A DNA stretch of 64,000 nucleotides, taken from contig NZ_UXAU01000008.1 of NCBI RefSeq assembly GCF_900609065.1, forward strand, positions 1 through 64,000, read 5' to 3'. Source of the DNA: Arthrobacter ulcerisalmonis (GTDB taxonomy: Bacteria; Actinomycetota; Actinomycetes; Actinomycetales; Micrococcaceae). The position numbers and the translations under genes are program-made. Shown in pieces: positions 17,522-26,609 of this stretch. The notes under the pieces are model-generated. The model made no database searches and was not told where the DNA came from. It worked only from the letters and a program-made list of their open reading frames with translations. The stretch's first letter is position 1. Each line of letters opens with the position of its first letter.

Positions 17522-18989
17522 CGGTCCGGGCCTGCCGTTTCTGGGTAATACGACCGGTGCGCCGGGACAGCCACTGCGCATCGGCGGCATTGTTGAAGGG
17601 GCCGCCGTGCGGGTCGTCAACGTGATGCCGCCTGATGGGGTCCGAACTGGGGTGGTAAATGTCCCACACCACCCGAGCCATGAGATACGCCACCGCTGCC
17701 ATGTGGGCCGCCACAGCCAGGACGTAGTAGGGCATGTCCAGGTTGTGCTGAACGGGGCCTGAACTGGTGACCTGCCCAAGGTACAGCCAGATGGCGGCCC
17801 AGTGCAGGCCTTCAATTCCCTGCCAGATGAGGAACTCTCGCCAGTTGGGACGAGCCAGGGCCAGCAGCGGGATCAGCCAGATAACGTACTGCGGCGAGTA
17901 GACCTTGTTGGTGAGGATGAGTGCCGCGACGATCAGGAAGGCAAGCTGGGCGAGTCGGGGCCTGCGCGTGGCGGTCAACGCGATGTAGGCAATGCCCAGG
18001 CACGCAACCACGAAGAAGCCCAACGAAAGGACATCAACGGCACTCACGTCCAACGATGGACCGCCAAGTCGGGCTGCGGCGAGGTTGAAAGCGAACCACG
18101 GCGAACTGTAGCCGGCTTCCCGACTGGCATTGAATTCGAAGAAATAGTCCCAGCCCGGAAAATTCGCCACAACGAAGGGTAGATTCACCAGGCACCAGGC
18201 AGCTGCCGCCGCGCCTACTGTGATCAGCGCCGGGCGTTTCTGGCCGGTGCGGATGGCCAGCAGCACCACTGCGGCCAGGATCAGGACCGGATACAGCTTG
18301 GTGGCGGCAGCCAAGCCGATAAGGATTCCCGCGGCAAGCGGTCGGTTCCGGGCGAACAGGTACATGCCAACGGCCAGCAACGCAGCGGCCCACAGGTCCC
18401 AGTTGATGGTGCCCGCCAGGATGATGCCAGGCGCCACCGCGACCATCGCCGCGTCCCACGGCCGCCGCCCAGCAAGCCGGGCAGTCACCAGCACAGTGAC
18501 CAGTGCTGCCACCGCGACCAGTCCTGCGTTCACGTCGAAGTAGGCGAGGGTCCGGGCATCGGTGATGCCCGTTCCCGGTACCAGCCAGGCAGTAACGCCG
18601 GCGATCAAGGCAATGAGGGCGGGATACTCGAAAAGGCTGCCGGCACCCAGGATGGGAAAGAGTCCATCTGCCAACCCGCGGCTACGGAAAAGCTCCGGGA
18701 AGTCGGAGTAACAGGTGGCGTAGAACTGGCCAGGCGTTGACCAACCGTTGACCCGGCAGTAGTCCTTGAGTACCAGCCCCAGCAGCGCGGCCAGGATGGT
18801 AAGGACCACCAGTACCCGCTCTACGGTAAATATTCGGGGTGCGATGACTCCGGGATCCGTCCGCCGGCCCAACGGCCCGCCAACCACCTCCGTAAACTGA
18901 CGGAGGGTGCTGTCACTTCTGGTGGGGACCACCAGGGATGGCCCGCCGCGGCGTTCCGGGGGCATGGTCTCCTGCATGATCCCGAGCAT
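17514..18989 (-). CDS. GT87-like polytopic mannosyltransferase-type membrane protein
   Basis: From the ATG at 18989 the protein has 491 residues and roughly ten to twelve transmembrane helices. It begins with a cytosolic stretch, then ERVLVVLTILAALLG as the first helix. Features typical of GT87 (DUF2029) enzymes, which use polyprenyl-phosphate-mannose to mannosylate cell-envelope glycans, include the early outer loop with SDFPELFRSRGL and FEYPALIALI, and the NKVYSPQYVIWLIPLLAL segment. In-frame ATGs at 18977 and 18965 are alternatives. Acceptor glycan unknown. The short ORF at 19043-19195 lies 53 bp upstream on the same strand. Confidence 0.85.
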   Translation of the reverse strand: MLGIMQETMPPERRGGPSLVVPTRSDSTLRQFTEVVGGPLGRRTDPGVIAPRIFTVERVLVVLTILAALLGLVLKDYCRVNGWSTPGQFYATCYSDFPELFRSRGLADGLFPILGAGSLFEYPALIALIAGVTAWLVPGTGITDARTLAYFDVNAGLVAVAALVTVLVTARLAGRRPWDAAMVAVAPGIILAGTINWDLWAAALLAVGMYLFARNRPLAAGILIGLAAATKLYPVLILAAVVLLAIRTGQKRPALITVGAAAAAWCLVNLPFVVANFPGWDYFFEFNASREAGYSSPWFAFNLAAARLGGPSLDVSAVDVLSLGFFVVACLGIAYIALTATRRPRLAQLAFLIVAALILTNKVYSPQYVIWLIPLLALARPNWREFLIWQGIEGLHWAAIWLYLGQVTSSGPVQHNLDMPYYVLAVAAHMAAVAYLMARVVWDIYHPSSDPIRRHHVDDPHGGPFNNAADAQWLSRRTGRITQKRQARTGA

Positions 18990-19042
18990 ACCGCCGGTCC
19001 GGACCGGGGCAGCTCGCCAGGGCAACGCCCAGTGGCAGCTCG

Positions 19043-19195
19043 TCAACGCAGGCCTGACATCTGCTGGTGCATCATGACGAAGACATCGTCGCGCTGCTGC
19101 TCGAGACGGGCGCCGTTGAATGGCTTCCGGGCAACGCGACGGCCGGCACGCTGGCCGGAGACGGCGAGGAACAGCTCGGAAAGTTTTTTCACCAA
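19043..19195 (-). CDS. Small ORF (50 codons) with a strong Shine-Dalgarno, unknown
   Basis: A full-consensus ribosome site (AAAGGAGGTGA) lies 8 nt before a TTG at 19195, followed at once by an in-frame GTG at 19192. The 49-50 residue product is basic and begins KKLSELFLAVSGQRAGRR; it ends QQMSGLR. I do not recognise it. It sits 53 bp upstream of the GT87 gene on the same strand, so it could be a leader peptide or the first gene of that operon. The very strong ribosome site is the main support. Confidence 0.5.
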   Translation of the reverse strand: MVKKLSELFLAVSGQRAGRRVARKPFNGARLEQQRDDVFVMMHQQMSGLR

Positions 19196-19233
19196 GGAAA
19201 TCACCTCCTTTCAGTAGTGATGAATTCGGACAT

Positions 19234-19255
19234 GGCAATAAGACCCCTTATTGCC
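19234..19255 (-). other. Perfect 9-bp hairpin just upstream of the small ORF
   Basis: GGCAATAAG, a 4-nt loop, then CTTATTGCC. Read on the minus strand it lies 38 nt before the TTG start of the 50-codon ORF, so it could be an operator, a leader stem, or the end of the upstream transcript. It has no T-run. Confidence 0.55.
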
Positions 19256-19452
19256 CGAGTAAAAGGCAATGATAAAAAGCGGCACGATTACCGCAGGGCA
19301 TTTCGCCAGGAAAAGGAAATGCGGGAATGGTGCGGATGCGCGCTGGCAGCGAAACCGGCAACGGCCATGGCAAGCAGGCCCTGCCAAGGATCCGTTCGGC
19401 GTCGAACGCCAGACGGCTGCCCAAAGAACCGGACAACGCCAGCAGGGTCAAG

Positions 19453-19584
19453 CCCCGCCGGAGAGGCGGGGACGCGCCAAATAGCGTTGGCCAACCAACA
19501 GCAGGGGTAGCGAAGCTATCGACCTAAGGGTCCAACAACTCCATCACTGCTGCGGGCCAAGCAGCCCCGGACAGTTGGTCCGGG
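19453..19584 (-). other. Two perfect GC-rich hairpins between the two small ORFs
   Basis: Stem 1 is CCCCGCC/GGCGGGG with a 5-nt loop (19453-19471). Stem 2 is CCCGGAC/GTCCGGG with a 5-nt loop (19566-19584), starting 21 bp past the stop of the 31-codon ORF. Neither has a T-run. Terminators, processing stems or a structured leader are possible. Otherwise this stretch has no recognisable gene. Confidence 0.5.
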
Positions 19585-19605
19585 TCAGCTTGAAAAGGGG
19601 CAGAC

Positions 19606-19701
19606 TTACGCGCCGAGGAGGCCAGCGAAGCCACGCTCACGGACAACTGAGGCCGGGCGTGCAGTGCTGACAGTCTTCCATTCGCCAGTCAAAGTAATCA
19701 T
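19606..19701 (-). CDS. Small ORF (31 residues) with a strong Shine-Dalgarno, unknown
   Basis: AGAGGAGG lies 8 nt before an ATG at 19701. The product starts MITLTGEWKTVSTARP and ends RGFAGLLGA; it has a central basic stretch and no transmembrane segment. I do not recognise it. It is far from the start of any gene on the minus strand (GT87 starts 617 bp downstream) and is followed by a hairpin, so it looks like an independent short transcript encoding a peptide, or a regulatory leader ORF. Confidence 0.5.
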   Translation of the reverse strand: MITLTGEWKTVSTARPASVVRERGFAGLLGA

Positions 19702-19837
19702 TTTCCCAACCTCCTCTTCTGTTGTTCGCTACACCGTGGTGCGACGCGGGCTAATGTCCCGGCAGAGCGCCTTGGGACTGAAATTAAAAGTACACCAGAA
19801 TTGACTGGAAAACCAGCTAATTCAGAAAAGAAGAAAT

Positions 19838-20422
19838 TCAGAGTCCCCAGCGGACAATTGCAGGCGTTTTCTTGTCCCATCCGAGCGTGCAGACCTTTGC
19901 AGTTCCCAACACAAAGTGCCGCCCCTCAACGGGGGACAATTCAAGCCACCGGGCCGTCAGAATCCGGGAGAAGTGCCCGTGCGCCACAATCAGCACGTTG
20001 TCCATGCCCGACTCCAACACGCGGGCAATGATCTTGTCGGCGCGGGCCGCCACCTGGTCAAGGGATTCGCCATTGGGTACGCCGTCTTTCCAGATCAGGT
20101 ACTCGGGGTTGTCCTTGCGGATGAGGTCGGAGCTGATGCCTTCGTAGTCACCGTAGTTCCACTCCACCGCCAGGGGTTCCTGTTGCGCGGCCGGAAAGCC
20201 GGCAAGTTCCGCGGTCCGCCGGGCCCGGCGGAGCGGAGATGTCAGCACCAAGTCGAAATCGACAGTATCGAGCACCTTGCGCGCATCCACCGCCTGCTGT
20301 TCGCCCTCAACGGTCAGGGGCAGGTCCGTCAGGCCGGTGTACTGGCCGCTCTTGGACCATTCGGTCTCACCGTGGCGGAGGATCCAGAGCTGCGGGCGGG
20401 GGGAAACGGCGGGAACGGTCAC
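19838..20422 (-). CDS. Histidine phosphatase family protein (phosphoglycerate mutase-like)
   Basis: A 194-residue protein with the RHGETEW catalytic motif near the N-terminus (phospho-His17), SPLRRARRTAEL with its Arg, and the second catalytic His in IVAHGHFSRIL. This is the histidine phosphatase superfamily; its length and motifs fit small broad-specificity phosphatases rather than glycolytic mutase. Its ATG overlaps the stop of the CCA-adding enzyme gene as ATGA, so the two are translationally coupled. Confidence 0.9.
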   Translation of the reverse strand: MTVPAVSPRPQLWILRHGETEWSKSGQYTGLTDLPLTVEGEQQAVDARKVLDTVDFDLVLTSPLRRARRTAELAGFPAAQQEPLAVEWNYGDYEGISSDLIRKDNPEYLIWKDGVPNGESLDQVAARADKIIARVLESGMDNVLIVAHGHFSRILTARWLELSPVEGRHFVLGTAKVCTLGWDKKTPAIVRWGL

Positions 20423-21927
20423 TTGGACTCCTGGGCTGGGGAAGGGACGACGGCGGCTGCCGGCGTGGGTGCATCAGGCTGGGCGGGTACGGATTCAGGC
20501 TGTTCTGCCCACCAGGCGAAGAGGCGCGCCGCCGCTTCATCTTGGGGCAGGGGCCCGCTTTCCATCCGTTCATTGAGGAGGAATTTGTAGGCGCGGCCAA
20601 CCACGGGACTTGGCTTGATGCCGAGCAGCTCCATGATGCGGGCGCCGTCGAGGTCCGGACGGACGGCGTCCAAGGATTCCTGTTCCCGGAGGACGGCAAT
20701 CCGGGTTTCGAGGTCGTCGTAGGCGAACGAGAGCCTGTCAGCCTTGCGTTGGTTGCGGGTGGTCACGTCGGACCGGGTGAGCCGGTGCAGGCGCTCCAGG
20801 AGTGGGCCGGCGTCTGTGACGTAGCGGCGCACGGCGGAGTCGCTCCAGCCGGCCTCGCCGTAACCGTAGAAGCGCATGTGCAGTTCCACGAGCCGGGCCA
20901 CAGCTTTGGTGCTGTCATTATCGAAGCGCAGTGCCTTCATTCTTTTCGCGGTGAGTTTGGCCCCCACCATGTCGTGATGGCGAAAGCTCACCGCGCCGCC
21001 CGGTTCGAAGCGACGCGTAGCCGGCTTGCCGACGTCGTGCATCAACGCCGCGAACCGCAGCACAAAATCCGGGCCGGGCACCGCCCCGTCTGCTGCGGTT
21101 TCCAGTCCGGCGGCCTGCTCAAGGACCTGCAAGGAATGTTGGTAGACGTCCTTGTGCCGGTGGTGCTCGTCCGATTCGAGGCGCAACGCGGACACCTCGG
21201 GGAGGACGAATTCGGCCAGGCCGGTGTCCACGAGCAGGTCCACGCCCACCCGCGGACGCGCACCGCAGATCAACTTGACCAGTTCGTCGCGGACCCGTTC
21301 GGCCGAAATGATCCTGATGCGTTCGGCCATGTTGGCCATGGCTTGGCGGACATCATCGTGGACGGCCACCCCCAGCTGCGCCGCAAACCGGGCTGCGCGC
21401 ATCATCCGCAGCGGGTCGTCAGAGAACGATGATTCGGGGGAACCGGGCGTGGCGAGGATTGACGCGTGCAGGTCGCGCACGCCACCAAACGGATCCACGA
21501 GTTCCAGGGAGGGTAGTTTGAGGGCCATGGCGTTGATGGTGAAGTCGCGGCGCAGGAGATCGTCCGTGAGGGAGTTACCAAACGCCACTACGGGCTTGCG
21601 CGAGTCCGGATCGTACGCTTCTGCCCGGTAGGTGGTGATTTCGATCTGGAACCCGGACTTGCGCATCCCGATGGTGCCGAACGCGCGCCCGATCTCCCAG
21701 AAGTTGTCAGCCCACTTTTTGATGAGCGCCACGGTCTGGTCAGGGGTGGCGTCGGTGGTGAAATCCAGGTCGAGCGAGGTTCGGCCAAGGAACAGGTCGC
21801 GCACCGGTCCGCCCACCAGCGAGAGCTCATGGCCGGCGTCCACAAAGCGCTGGCCGAGCTCCAGGACCACCGGGTCAACCTTGAAGTCGACGGTGTGGGA
21901 ATCAATCTTGTGATGTTGGTGCGCCAT
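20419..21927 (-). CDS. cca: CCA tRNA nucleotidyltransferase
   Basis: A 502-residue protein with the class II nucleotidyltransferase signature GGPVRDLFLG followed by the DLDF metal site, the RRDFTINAMA motif, the FSDDPLRMMRAARFAAQLG segment, and a C-terminal HD domain (HDVGKPATR). It adds or repairs the 3' CCA of tRNAs. Note that the tRNA-Ile gene in this window lacks an encoded CCA, so this enzyme would be needed for it. C-terminal tail is Pro/Ala-rich. Divergent from the NUDIX gene. Confidence 0.95.
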   Translation of the reverse strand: MAHQHHKIDSHTVDFKVDPVVLELGQRFVDAGHELSLVGGPVRDLFLGRTSLDLDFTTDATPDQTVALIKKWADNFWEIGRAFGTIGMRKSGFQIEITTYRAEAYDPDSRKPVVAFGNSLTDDLLRRDFTINAMALKLPSLELVDPFGGVRDLHASILATPGSPESSFSDDPLRMMRAARFAAQLGVAVHDDVRQAMANMAERIRIISAERVRDELVKLICGARPRVGVDLLVDTGLAEFVLPEVSALRLESDEHHRHKDVYQHSLQVLEQAAGLETAADGAVPGPDFVLRFAALMHDVGKPATRRFEPGGAVSFRHHDMVGAKLTAKRMKALRFDNDSTKAVARLVELHMRFYGYGEAGWSDSAVRRYVTDAGPLLERLHRLTRSDVTTRNQRKADRLSFAYDDLETRIAVLREQESLDAVRPDLDGARIMELLGIKPSPVVGRAYKFLLNERMESGPLPQDEAAARLFAWWAEQPESVPAQPDAPTPAAAVVPSPAQESK

Positions 21928-22072
21928 AGTTGCTTAAGCTTGTCAGAAATCCGCGCCGTGGCAGGCCATTTTCGGCAAGTTCGCCAAGGATTCCGTGTGC
22001 CACCGGCAAAGGTGGCCATCTGCTGTCCATAGTGGAGTCATGTTCCGGTCATCACGATCGGGCAACAGTCGT

Positions 22073-22078
22073 TAGAGT
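22073..22078 (+). promoter_or_regulatory. -10 box, probable leaderless promoter of the NUDIX gene
   Basis: TAGAGT ends 7 nt before the ATG at 22086, and no ribosome site is visible, which fits a leaderless transcript. Confidence 0.5.
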
Positions 22079-22085
22079 GGACTCC

Positions 22086-22634
22086 ATGGCCCACCCAGTA
22101 CCGAGCGCTCCCGGCAGGAGGACAAACGCACCATTGCCATCGGCAATCGGTGCGCACGTTGCCCCTGCCCAGCATTCGGCACCGGCTTCCCTGCCCACTG
22201 TGGAGGAAGTGTCTGCCGGCGGTGTTGTGGTTGACACGTCCGACGCCGAATTGCGGGTTGCGATCATCGCCCGGCTTAATCGCGGCGGACGCCTGGAGTG
22301 GTGCCTTCCCAAGGGACACCCGGAGGGCAAGGAAAACAACGAAGAGGCTGCGGTCCGCGAAATCGCTGAGGAAACCGGCATCGAAGGCGACATTCTGGCG
22401 CCGTTGGGCAGTATCGATTACTGGTTTACCGTCAGTGGGCATCGAGTCCACAAGACCGTTCACCACTACCTCCTGCGGGCCACCGGTGGCGAACTGACCA
22501 TCGAGAATGACCCGGACCAGGAAGCTGTGGACGTGGCCTGGGTTCCCATCCAGGAATTGGCCCGGAAACTGTCCTTCCCCAATGAGCGGCGCATCGCCGA
22601 TCTGGCCCGCGAGGTCCTTCCCAACCACCGCTGA
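22086..22634 (+). CDS. NUDIX hydrolase
   Basis: A 182-residue protein with a complete Nudix box: GHPEGKE, seven residues, REIAEETGI. Nudix enzymes cleave nucleoside diphosphate-linked compounds. The Ala/Pro-rich N-terminal 40 residues are probably disordered. It sits between cca and murJ in the same position as NUDIX genes in other actinobacterial origins; substrate unknown. Start chosen by the leaderless -10 spacing; longer in-frame starts exist but lack support. Confidence 0.9.
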   Translation: MAHPVPSAPGRRTNAPLPSAIGAHVAPAQHSAPASLPTVEEVSAGGVVVDTSDAELRVAIIARLNRGGRLEWCLPKGHPEGKENNEEAAVREIAEETGIEGDILAPLGSIDYWFTVSGHRVHKTVHHYLLRATGGELTIENDPDQEAVDVAWVPIQELARKLSFPNERRIADLAREVLPNHR

Positions 22635-22705
22635 GGCTTCCCTCGCGTGGGCACAACGGGGCCGCCTGGCCGCACTGGACCTGTTCGGGTGAGACGATAA
22701 AGGCG

Positions 22706-24829
22706 ATGCCTGCCACCAATTTTTCCCCCGACAAGTCCGGCCGCCAGTCCGACGCCGACCCAAACGGCGTTCCTGCCGGGACAGTTCCCTCAGCACCCGA
22801 TCGGGCTGCAGCGGGAGCCAGTGAAACGCGTTCCAGTGCCATCATGGCGGCAGGTACGCTCGTGTCGCGTTTCCTGGGCTTTGGCAAGACCTGGATGTTG
22901 GGCACGGCCTTGGGGCTCGGCTCCACGGTCAATGACACGTTCATCAACGCCAACAACCTGCCCAACCTAATCTTCCTCCTGGTGGCTGGTGGCGTGTTCA
23001 ACGCCGTTTTGGTCCCGCAGATCATCAAGGCCAGCAAGGCACCGGACCGGGGAGCCGACTACATCAGCCGGCTGCTCACCCTGGCCATCCTGTTATTGAT
23101 GGGGTTGACGGCCTTGGTGACGTTGGCGGCGCCGTGGGTCATTGAGCTCACCACCCAGGGCTACAACCCGCAGCAGAAGGCATTGGCCGTCACGTTCGCG
23201 TTCTGGTGCCTGCCACAGATCTTCTTCTACGGCCTCTATGCGCTGCTGACCCAGGTCCTCAATGCCAACGGCGCCTTTGGGCCCGCCATGTGGGCTCCCA
23301 TCCTGAACAACCTGGTGGCCATCGGCGGCCTGGGCATGTTCATCTGGCTGTTCGGCACCAACGAGTTCAGCCCCCACACCCTGGCGAACTGGGGCCCGGA
23401 CCAGACCCTGCTGATTGCTGGATTCTCCACGTTCGGCGTGGTGGCCCAAACCGCCATCCTGCTGATCCCCGTGATTCGGCTGCGACTGGGCCTTCGGCCG
23501 CGCTTTGGTTGGCGCGGCGTAGGCCTGGGCCAGGCTGCCAAGTTGAGCGTATGGACGCTCCTGACGGCCGCCGTCGGGCAGTTGGCCTTCCTGTATGTCA
23601 TGCGGATCGCCACGATCCCGGGTGCCGAGCGGCTGAGGTTGCGCGACGCCGGCGCCCCTGGCGCGGAGAACCTGCCCGGCAACGCGGTCCTGGAGGTCGC
23701 CAGCCAGCTTTACCTGCTGCCGCACTCGATCATCGCTTTGTCGCTGGCGACGGTGCTCTTCAACCGGATGACGCGGGCCTCCCAGGACGGCAACAAAACG
23801 GCACTCCGGGACGCTCTTTCGCACGGGCTGCGCACCATGGCGGTAGCGACCGTTTTCGGCGCATTGGCCCTGTTTGCGCTGGCCGGGCCCCTTGGCATGT
23901 TTTTCTCGGGCGGCTCGCGGCAGGACGGCGTGATGCTGGCGCAGACGCTCACCATCCTTGCCCTCAGCACCCCGTTCCTGAGCGCAAACTTCATGATGTC
24001 AAGGGTCTTCTACTCCAACGAGGACGCCCGCACGCCGTTCTATGTCCAGCTGCTGCTCGCGGTGGTCTACGTGGTGGGCGCTTTCATTATCCAGTTCCTG
24101 CCGGTGGGGCAGATCATCTACGCCATCGCCATCTTGTACATGGCGGGAAACATCCTGTCGGTGGTCATCAGCGCCGTCTTCCTCCGCCGGCTCCTGGGAC
24201 ACCTCGACGGCCCTCGGATCGCTAATTCCTACATCCGGATGGGCTACGCAGCACTCGGTTCCGCGATCGCTGGCGCGGGCGCTCTCTGGCTGATGGGGAG
24301 TTACAGCCTCGACGGATTCGCCTGGCAGGACCGGCTTTCAGCGCTACTCACGGTGGTGGTGGTGGGTCCTGTCATGTTGGTGGTGTACCTGTTGCTGCTG
24401 CGGGTTTTCCACGTCACCGAACTCCGGGACATGCTCCGGCCGCTGATGGGCCGGTTCGGGCGTGGCGGCGGTGCCGTTCCTCCGCCGGAAGGTCCGACGT
24501 CGGGATCCCCACAAAGTGCCGCGGCAGGCGCTGCGGAGACGCCCCAGCGCGCCACCACCTCGCTGGACACCGGCCTCATCCCTCGGATTTCCGGTGAGTT
24601 CGACGCCGCGTCGTTCCGCGCGGGGCCCATGCCGGAGCGCGCACCGAAGTCGTACGACGACGGTCCCCGGCAACAACCTGCCGGCGGCTATTTGCCGGAG
24701 GAGGACGAGCCCAGCACGGCCCAGGCGGGCAGGCTGCGGGCAGGGATTCCGCTTCCCGGCCGTCGGACCTTCCAGGGCAAAGCCGGTCAGAACCCTTATT
24801 TCTCGGCGCGGCGGCCACGAAGGAAGTAA
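22706..24829 (+). CDS. murJ: Lipid II flippase MurJ (MviN)
   Basis: A 707-residue membrane protein with about fourteen transmembrane helices (residues about 50-570), beginning with the family motif GTLVSRFLGFGKTWMLG and with NANNLPNLIFLLVAGG. MurJ moves undecaprenyl-linked peptidoglycan precursor to the outer face. The last 130 residues are a hydrophilic, Pro/Gly-rich cytoplasmic tail. The kinase-like and outer domains fused to MviN in mycobacteria are absent here; a similar set of domains is found in the next gene (24995-26401), suggesting a split arrangement. Confidence 0.95.
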   Translation: MPATNFSPDKSGRQSDADPNGVPAGTVPSAPDRAAAGASETRSSAIMAAGTLVSRFLGFGKTWMLGTALGLGSTVNDTFINANNLPNLIFLLVAGGVFNAVLVPQIIKASKAPDRGADYISRLLTLAILLLMGLTALVTLAAPWVIELTTQGYNPQQKALAVTFAFWCLPQIFFYGLYALLTQVLNANGAFGPAMWAPILNNLVAIGGLGMFIWLFGTNEFSPHTLANWGPDQTLLIAGFSTFGVVAQTAILLIPVIRLRLGLRPRFGWRGVGLGQAAKLSVWTLLTAAVGQLAFLYVMRIATIPGAERLRLRDAGAPGAENLPGNAVLEVASQLYLLPHSIIALSLATVLFNRMTRASQDGNKTALRDALSHGLRTMAVATVFGALALFALAGPLGMFFSGGSRQDGVMLAQTLTILALSTPFLSANFMMSRVFYSNEDARTPFYVQLLLAVVYVVGAFIIQFLPVGQIIYAIAILYMAGNILSVVISAVFLRRLLGHLDGPRIANSYIRMGYAALGSAIAGAGALWLMGSYSLDGFAWQDRLSALLTVVVVGPVMLVVYLLLLRVFHVTELRDMLRPLMGRFGRGGGAVPPPEGPTSGSPQSAAAGAAETPQRATTSLDTGLIPRISGEFDAASFRAGPMPERAPKSYDDGPRQQPAGGYLPEEDEPSTAQAGRLRAGIPLPGRRTFQGKAGQNPYFSARRPRRK

Positions 24830-24994
24830 AGGATCCCTTGCGTGCGGCGGCTGGTTTCCCGGGCTCCGGGTATCCAATCGGATAGGATCAGAGGTGATAT
24901 AAGGGTCGTTGGACCAGGGGAGCCACCGGGTTTCCTCCGCGAACGGCGGTTTCAAAACGTGAGCCGGCAATCCCGGACAGTCTAGGAGGAACAC

Positions 24995-26401
24995 GTGTCC
25001 AACCCGATCGAAGTCGGATCAGTCCTGGGCGGCCGCTACAAGGTCACTGCCACAGTCCTGACCTCGCACGACCACGATCTGGTGCTGGATGGTGTGGATC
25101 AGGTCCTGAACCGTCCCGTCAGCATTCTGGTGGCCGGGCCGGACAACGCCGCACAGGTTGCCCAGAGTGCCCGCGAAGTGGCCACCGGGGAGCGTCCCGG
25201 GACCGTGCAGGTCTTGGATCTGGGGGTCAGCGAGGACGCTACCTACCTGATCACCAATCACGCCTCCGCTGCGGACCTTCTGGATCTTGTTGTTGCCTCC
25301 AATCCGCCCTACGTTGAGCCGTTCTTCACGGACACCCTGGGCAGCGAAATTTTCGGCCAGGCCCGGTCCAACGAGCCGGAACCGTACGATGACGAAGAAG
25401 ACAACGTCGAGGCCGGGTACATCAACTACGCCGAGGCGTATCCCAGCCAGGTTGACCCGTACCCCACTGCGCCGGCCCAACCAGTGCAACCTCCCGCACG
25501 CCCGTTGGTCCCGGCACCGCCTGCCTTCACGGCACCAACTCCCAAGCCCCCTGCAGAGGAACCTGCGGAGAACCCCAAGGTTTCCCTTTGGTCTGAAGAC
25601 GACTATGCCCAGGCCAACACGTCGGATGAGTACAACGACGTTCCCGCGGCAGATCCTGAGCCCGCTGAGCGGCGTCCTTCAATGTTCACCAAAGGTGCTG
25701 CCGCAGCTGGGGGAGCACCGCCGGCACAATTCGATGATGCCGATGACACAGACGAGCGCGAGCCGCGGTCCATGCGATGGCTGGTTGGTGGGCTGCTCGC
25801 CGTCGTCCTTGTTGCTGGCCTGATCTTTGCGGTGACCAACCTTGGCAGGCTCACGCCATCAGCTCCGCAGGCTGACAGTACACCGTCGGCTTCGAGTGCA
25901 ACCACCAACGGGGAAACGCCGTCGCAGGCTCCCAGTTCAGCGGCCCCAGTGGTACCGCCCGCCATCGCCAGGGTGACCCGGCTGGGCAACTTCGACTTCG
26001 CCGCAACGTTCGATGGCGATCTGGTCAAGGCCTATGACGGTAACGCAGCGAGCTACTGGTCAGACATGGAGTTCGCCACGGAAGGCTGGGGTGGTTTGGC
26101 ACCTGATGGGGTCACGCTGGCCATCGAGCTGAAGGAAGCAGCGACTGTTTCCTCCATTACGCTCTCGCAGCTGGGCGGCTCCGGCGGCAACCTGACCATT
26201 TACACGAACGACACCCCAACTCTTGAGGGTGCAAAGTCTGTGGGTACAAACAGCTTCACTTCAATGGATCTCAATATCCCGTTGGCCGAGCCCGCCAAGT
26301 CGAAGTATGTCCTGGTGGCCATCAACGCCCTGCCGAAGCTTGCCCAGCCCAAGACCCGGTACGGGTTCGGCCTGCGGCTTGCCGAGATCAAGGTCCAGTA
26401 G
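24995..26401 (+). CDS. Pseudokinase-like N-lobe / single-TM / discoidin-like membrane protein, MurJ partner candidate
   Basis: The 468-residue protein starts at a GTG behind an AGGAGG ribosome site. Residues 8-100 align by eye with the N-lobe of PknB-type kinases (GGRYKV, then VLDGVDQVLNRPVSILV) but lack the Gly-rich loop consensus and the catalytic Lys, and no HRD or DFG motif follows, so it cannot be an active kinase. A long acidic/Pro-rich linker follows, then a transmembrane helix at about 261-281. The outer C-terminal domain (about 325-468, with VTLAIELKEAATVSSITL and KYVLVAINALP) looks like a discoidin/F5/8-type sugar-binding fold. In mycobacteria a pseudokinase domain is part of MviN itself; here it is a separate gene, 165 bp downstream of murJ. 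A role with MurJ is inferred. Confidence 0.75.
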   Translation: MSNPIEVGSVLGGRYKVTATVLTSHDHDLVLDGVDQVLNRPVSILVAGPDNAAQVAQSAREVATGERPGTVQVLDLGVSEDATYLITNHASAADLLDLVVASNPPYVEPFFTDTLGSEIFGQARSNEPEPYDDEEDNVEAGYINYAEAYPSQVDPYPTAPAQPVQPPARPLVPAPPAFTAPTPKPPAEEPAENPKVSLWSEDDYAQANTSDEYNDVPAADPEPAERRPSMFTKGAAAAGGAPPAQFDDADDTDEREPRSMRWLVGGLLAVVLVAGLIFAVTNLGRLTPSAPQADSTPSASSATTNGETPSQAPSSAAPVVPPAIARVTRLGNFDFAATFDGDLVKAYDGNAASYWSDMEFATEGWGGLAPDGVTLAIELKEAATVSSITLSQLGGSGGNLTIYTNDTPTLEGAKSVGTNSFTSMDLNIPLAEPAKSKYVLVAINALPKLAQPKTRYGFGLRLAEIKVQ

Positions 26402-26609
26402 CCCACCTCCCTGTCAGTGGTGTGACGGAGTGTGGTGAAGCTCCGCAGGCGTTCGAGCGCTTCGACGGTAATCTGGAAGTTCGGCAAATCAAGCGCCGTT
26501 CGTCGGCTGTGGCGTTGCAGTAGCTTGGAATATTCAGCGCCAATTACCAGTTGTGCCATGTGGCCGGCCCCAACGGGGCGCGTCAATCTAGGAAGAGGTT
26601 CGTAGTTCA

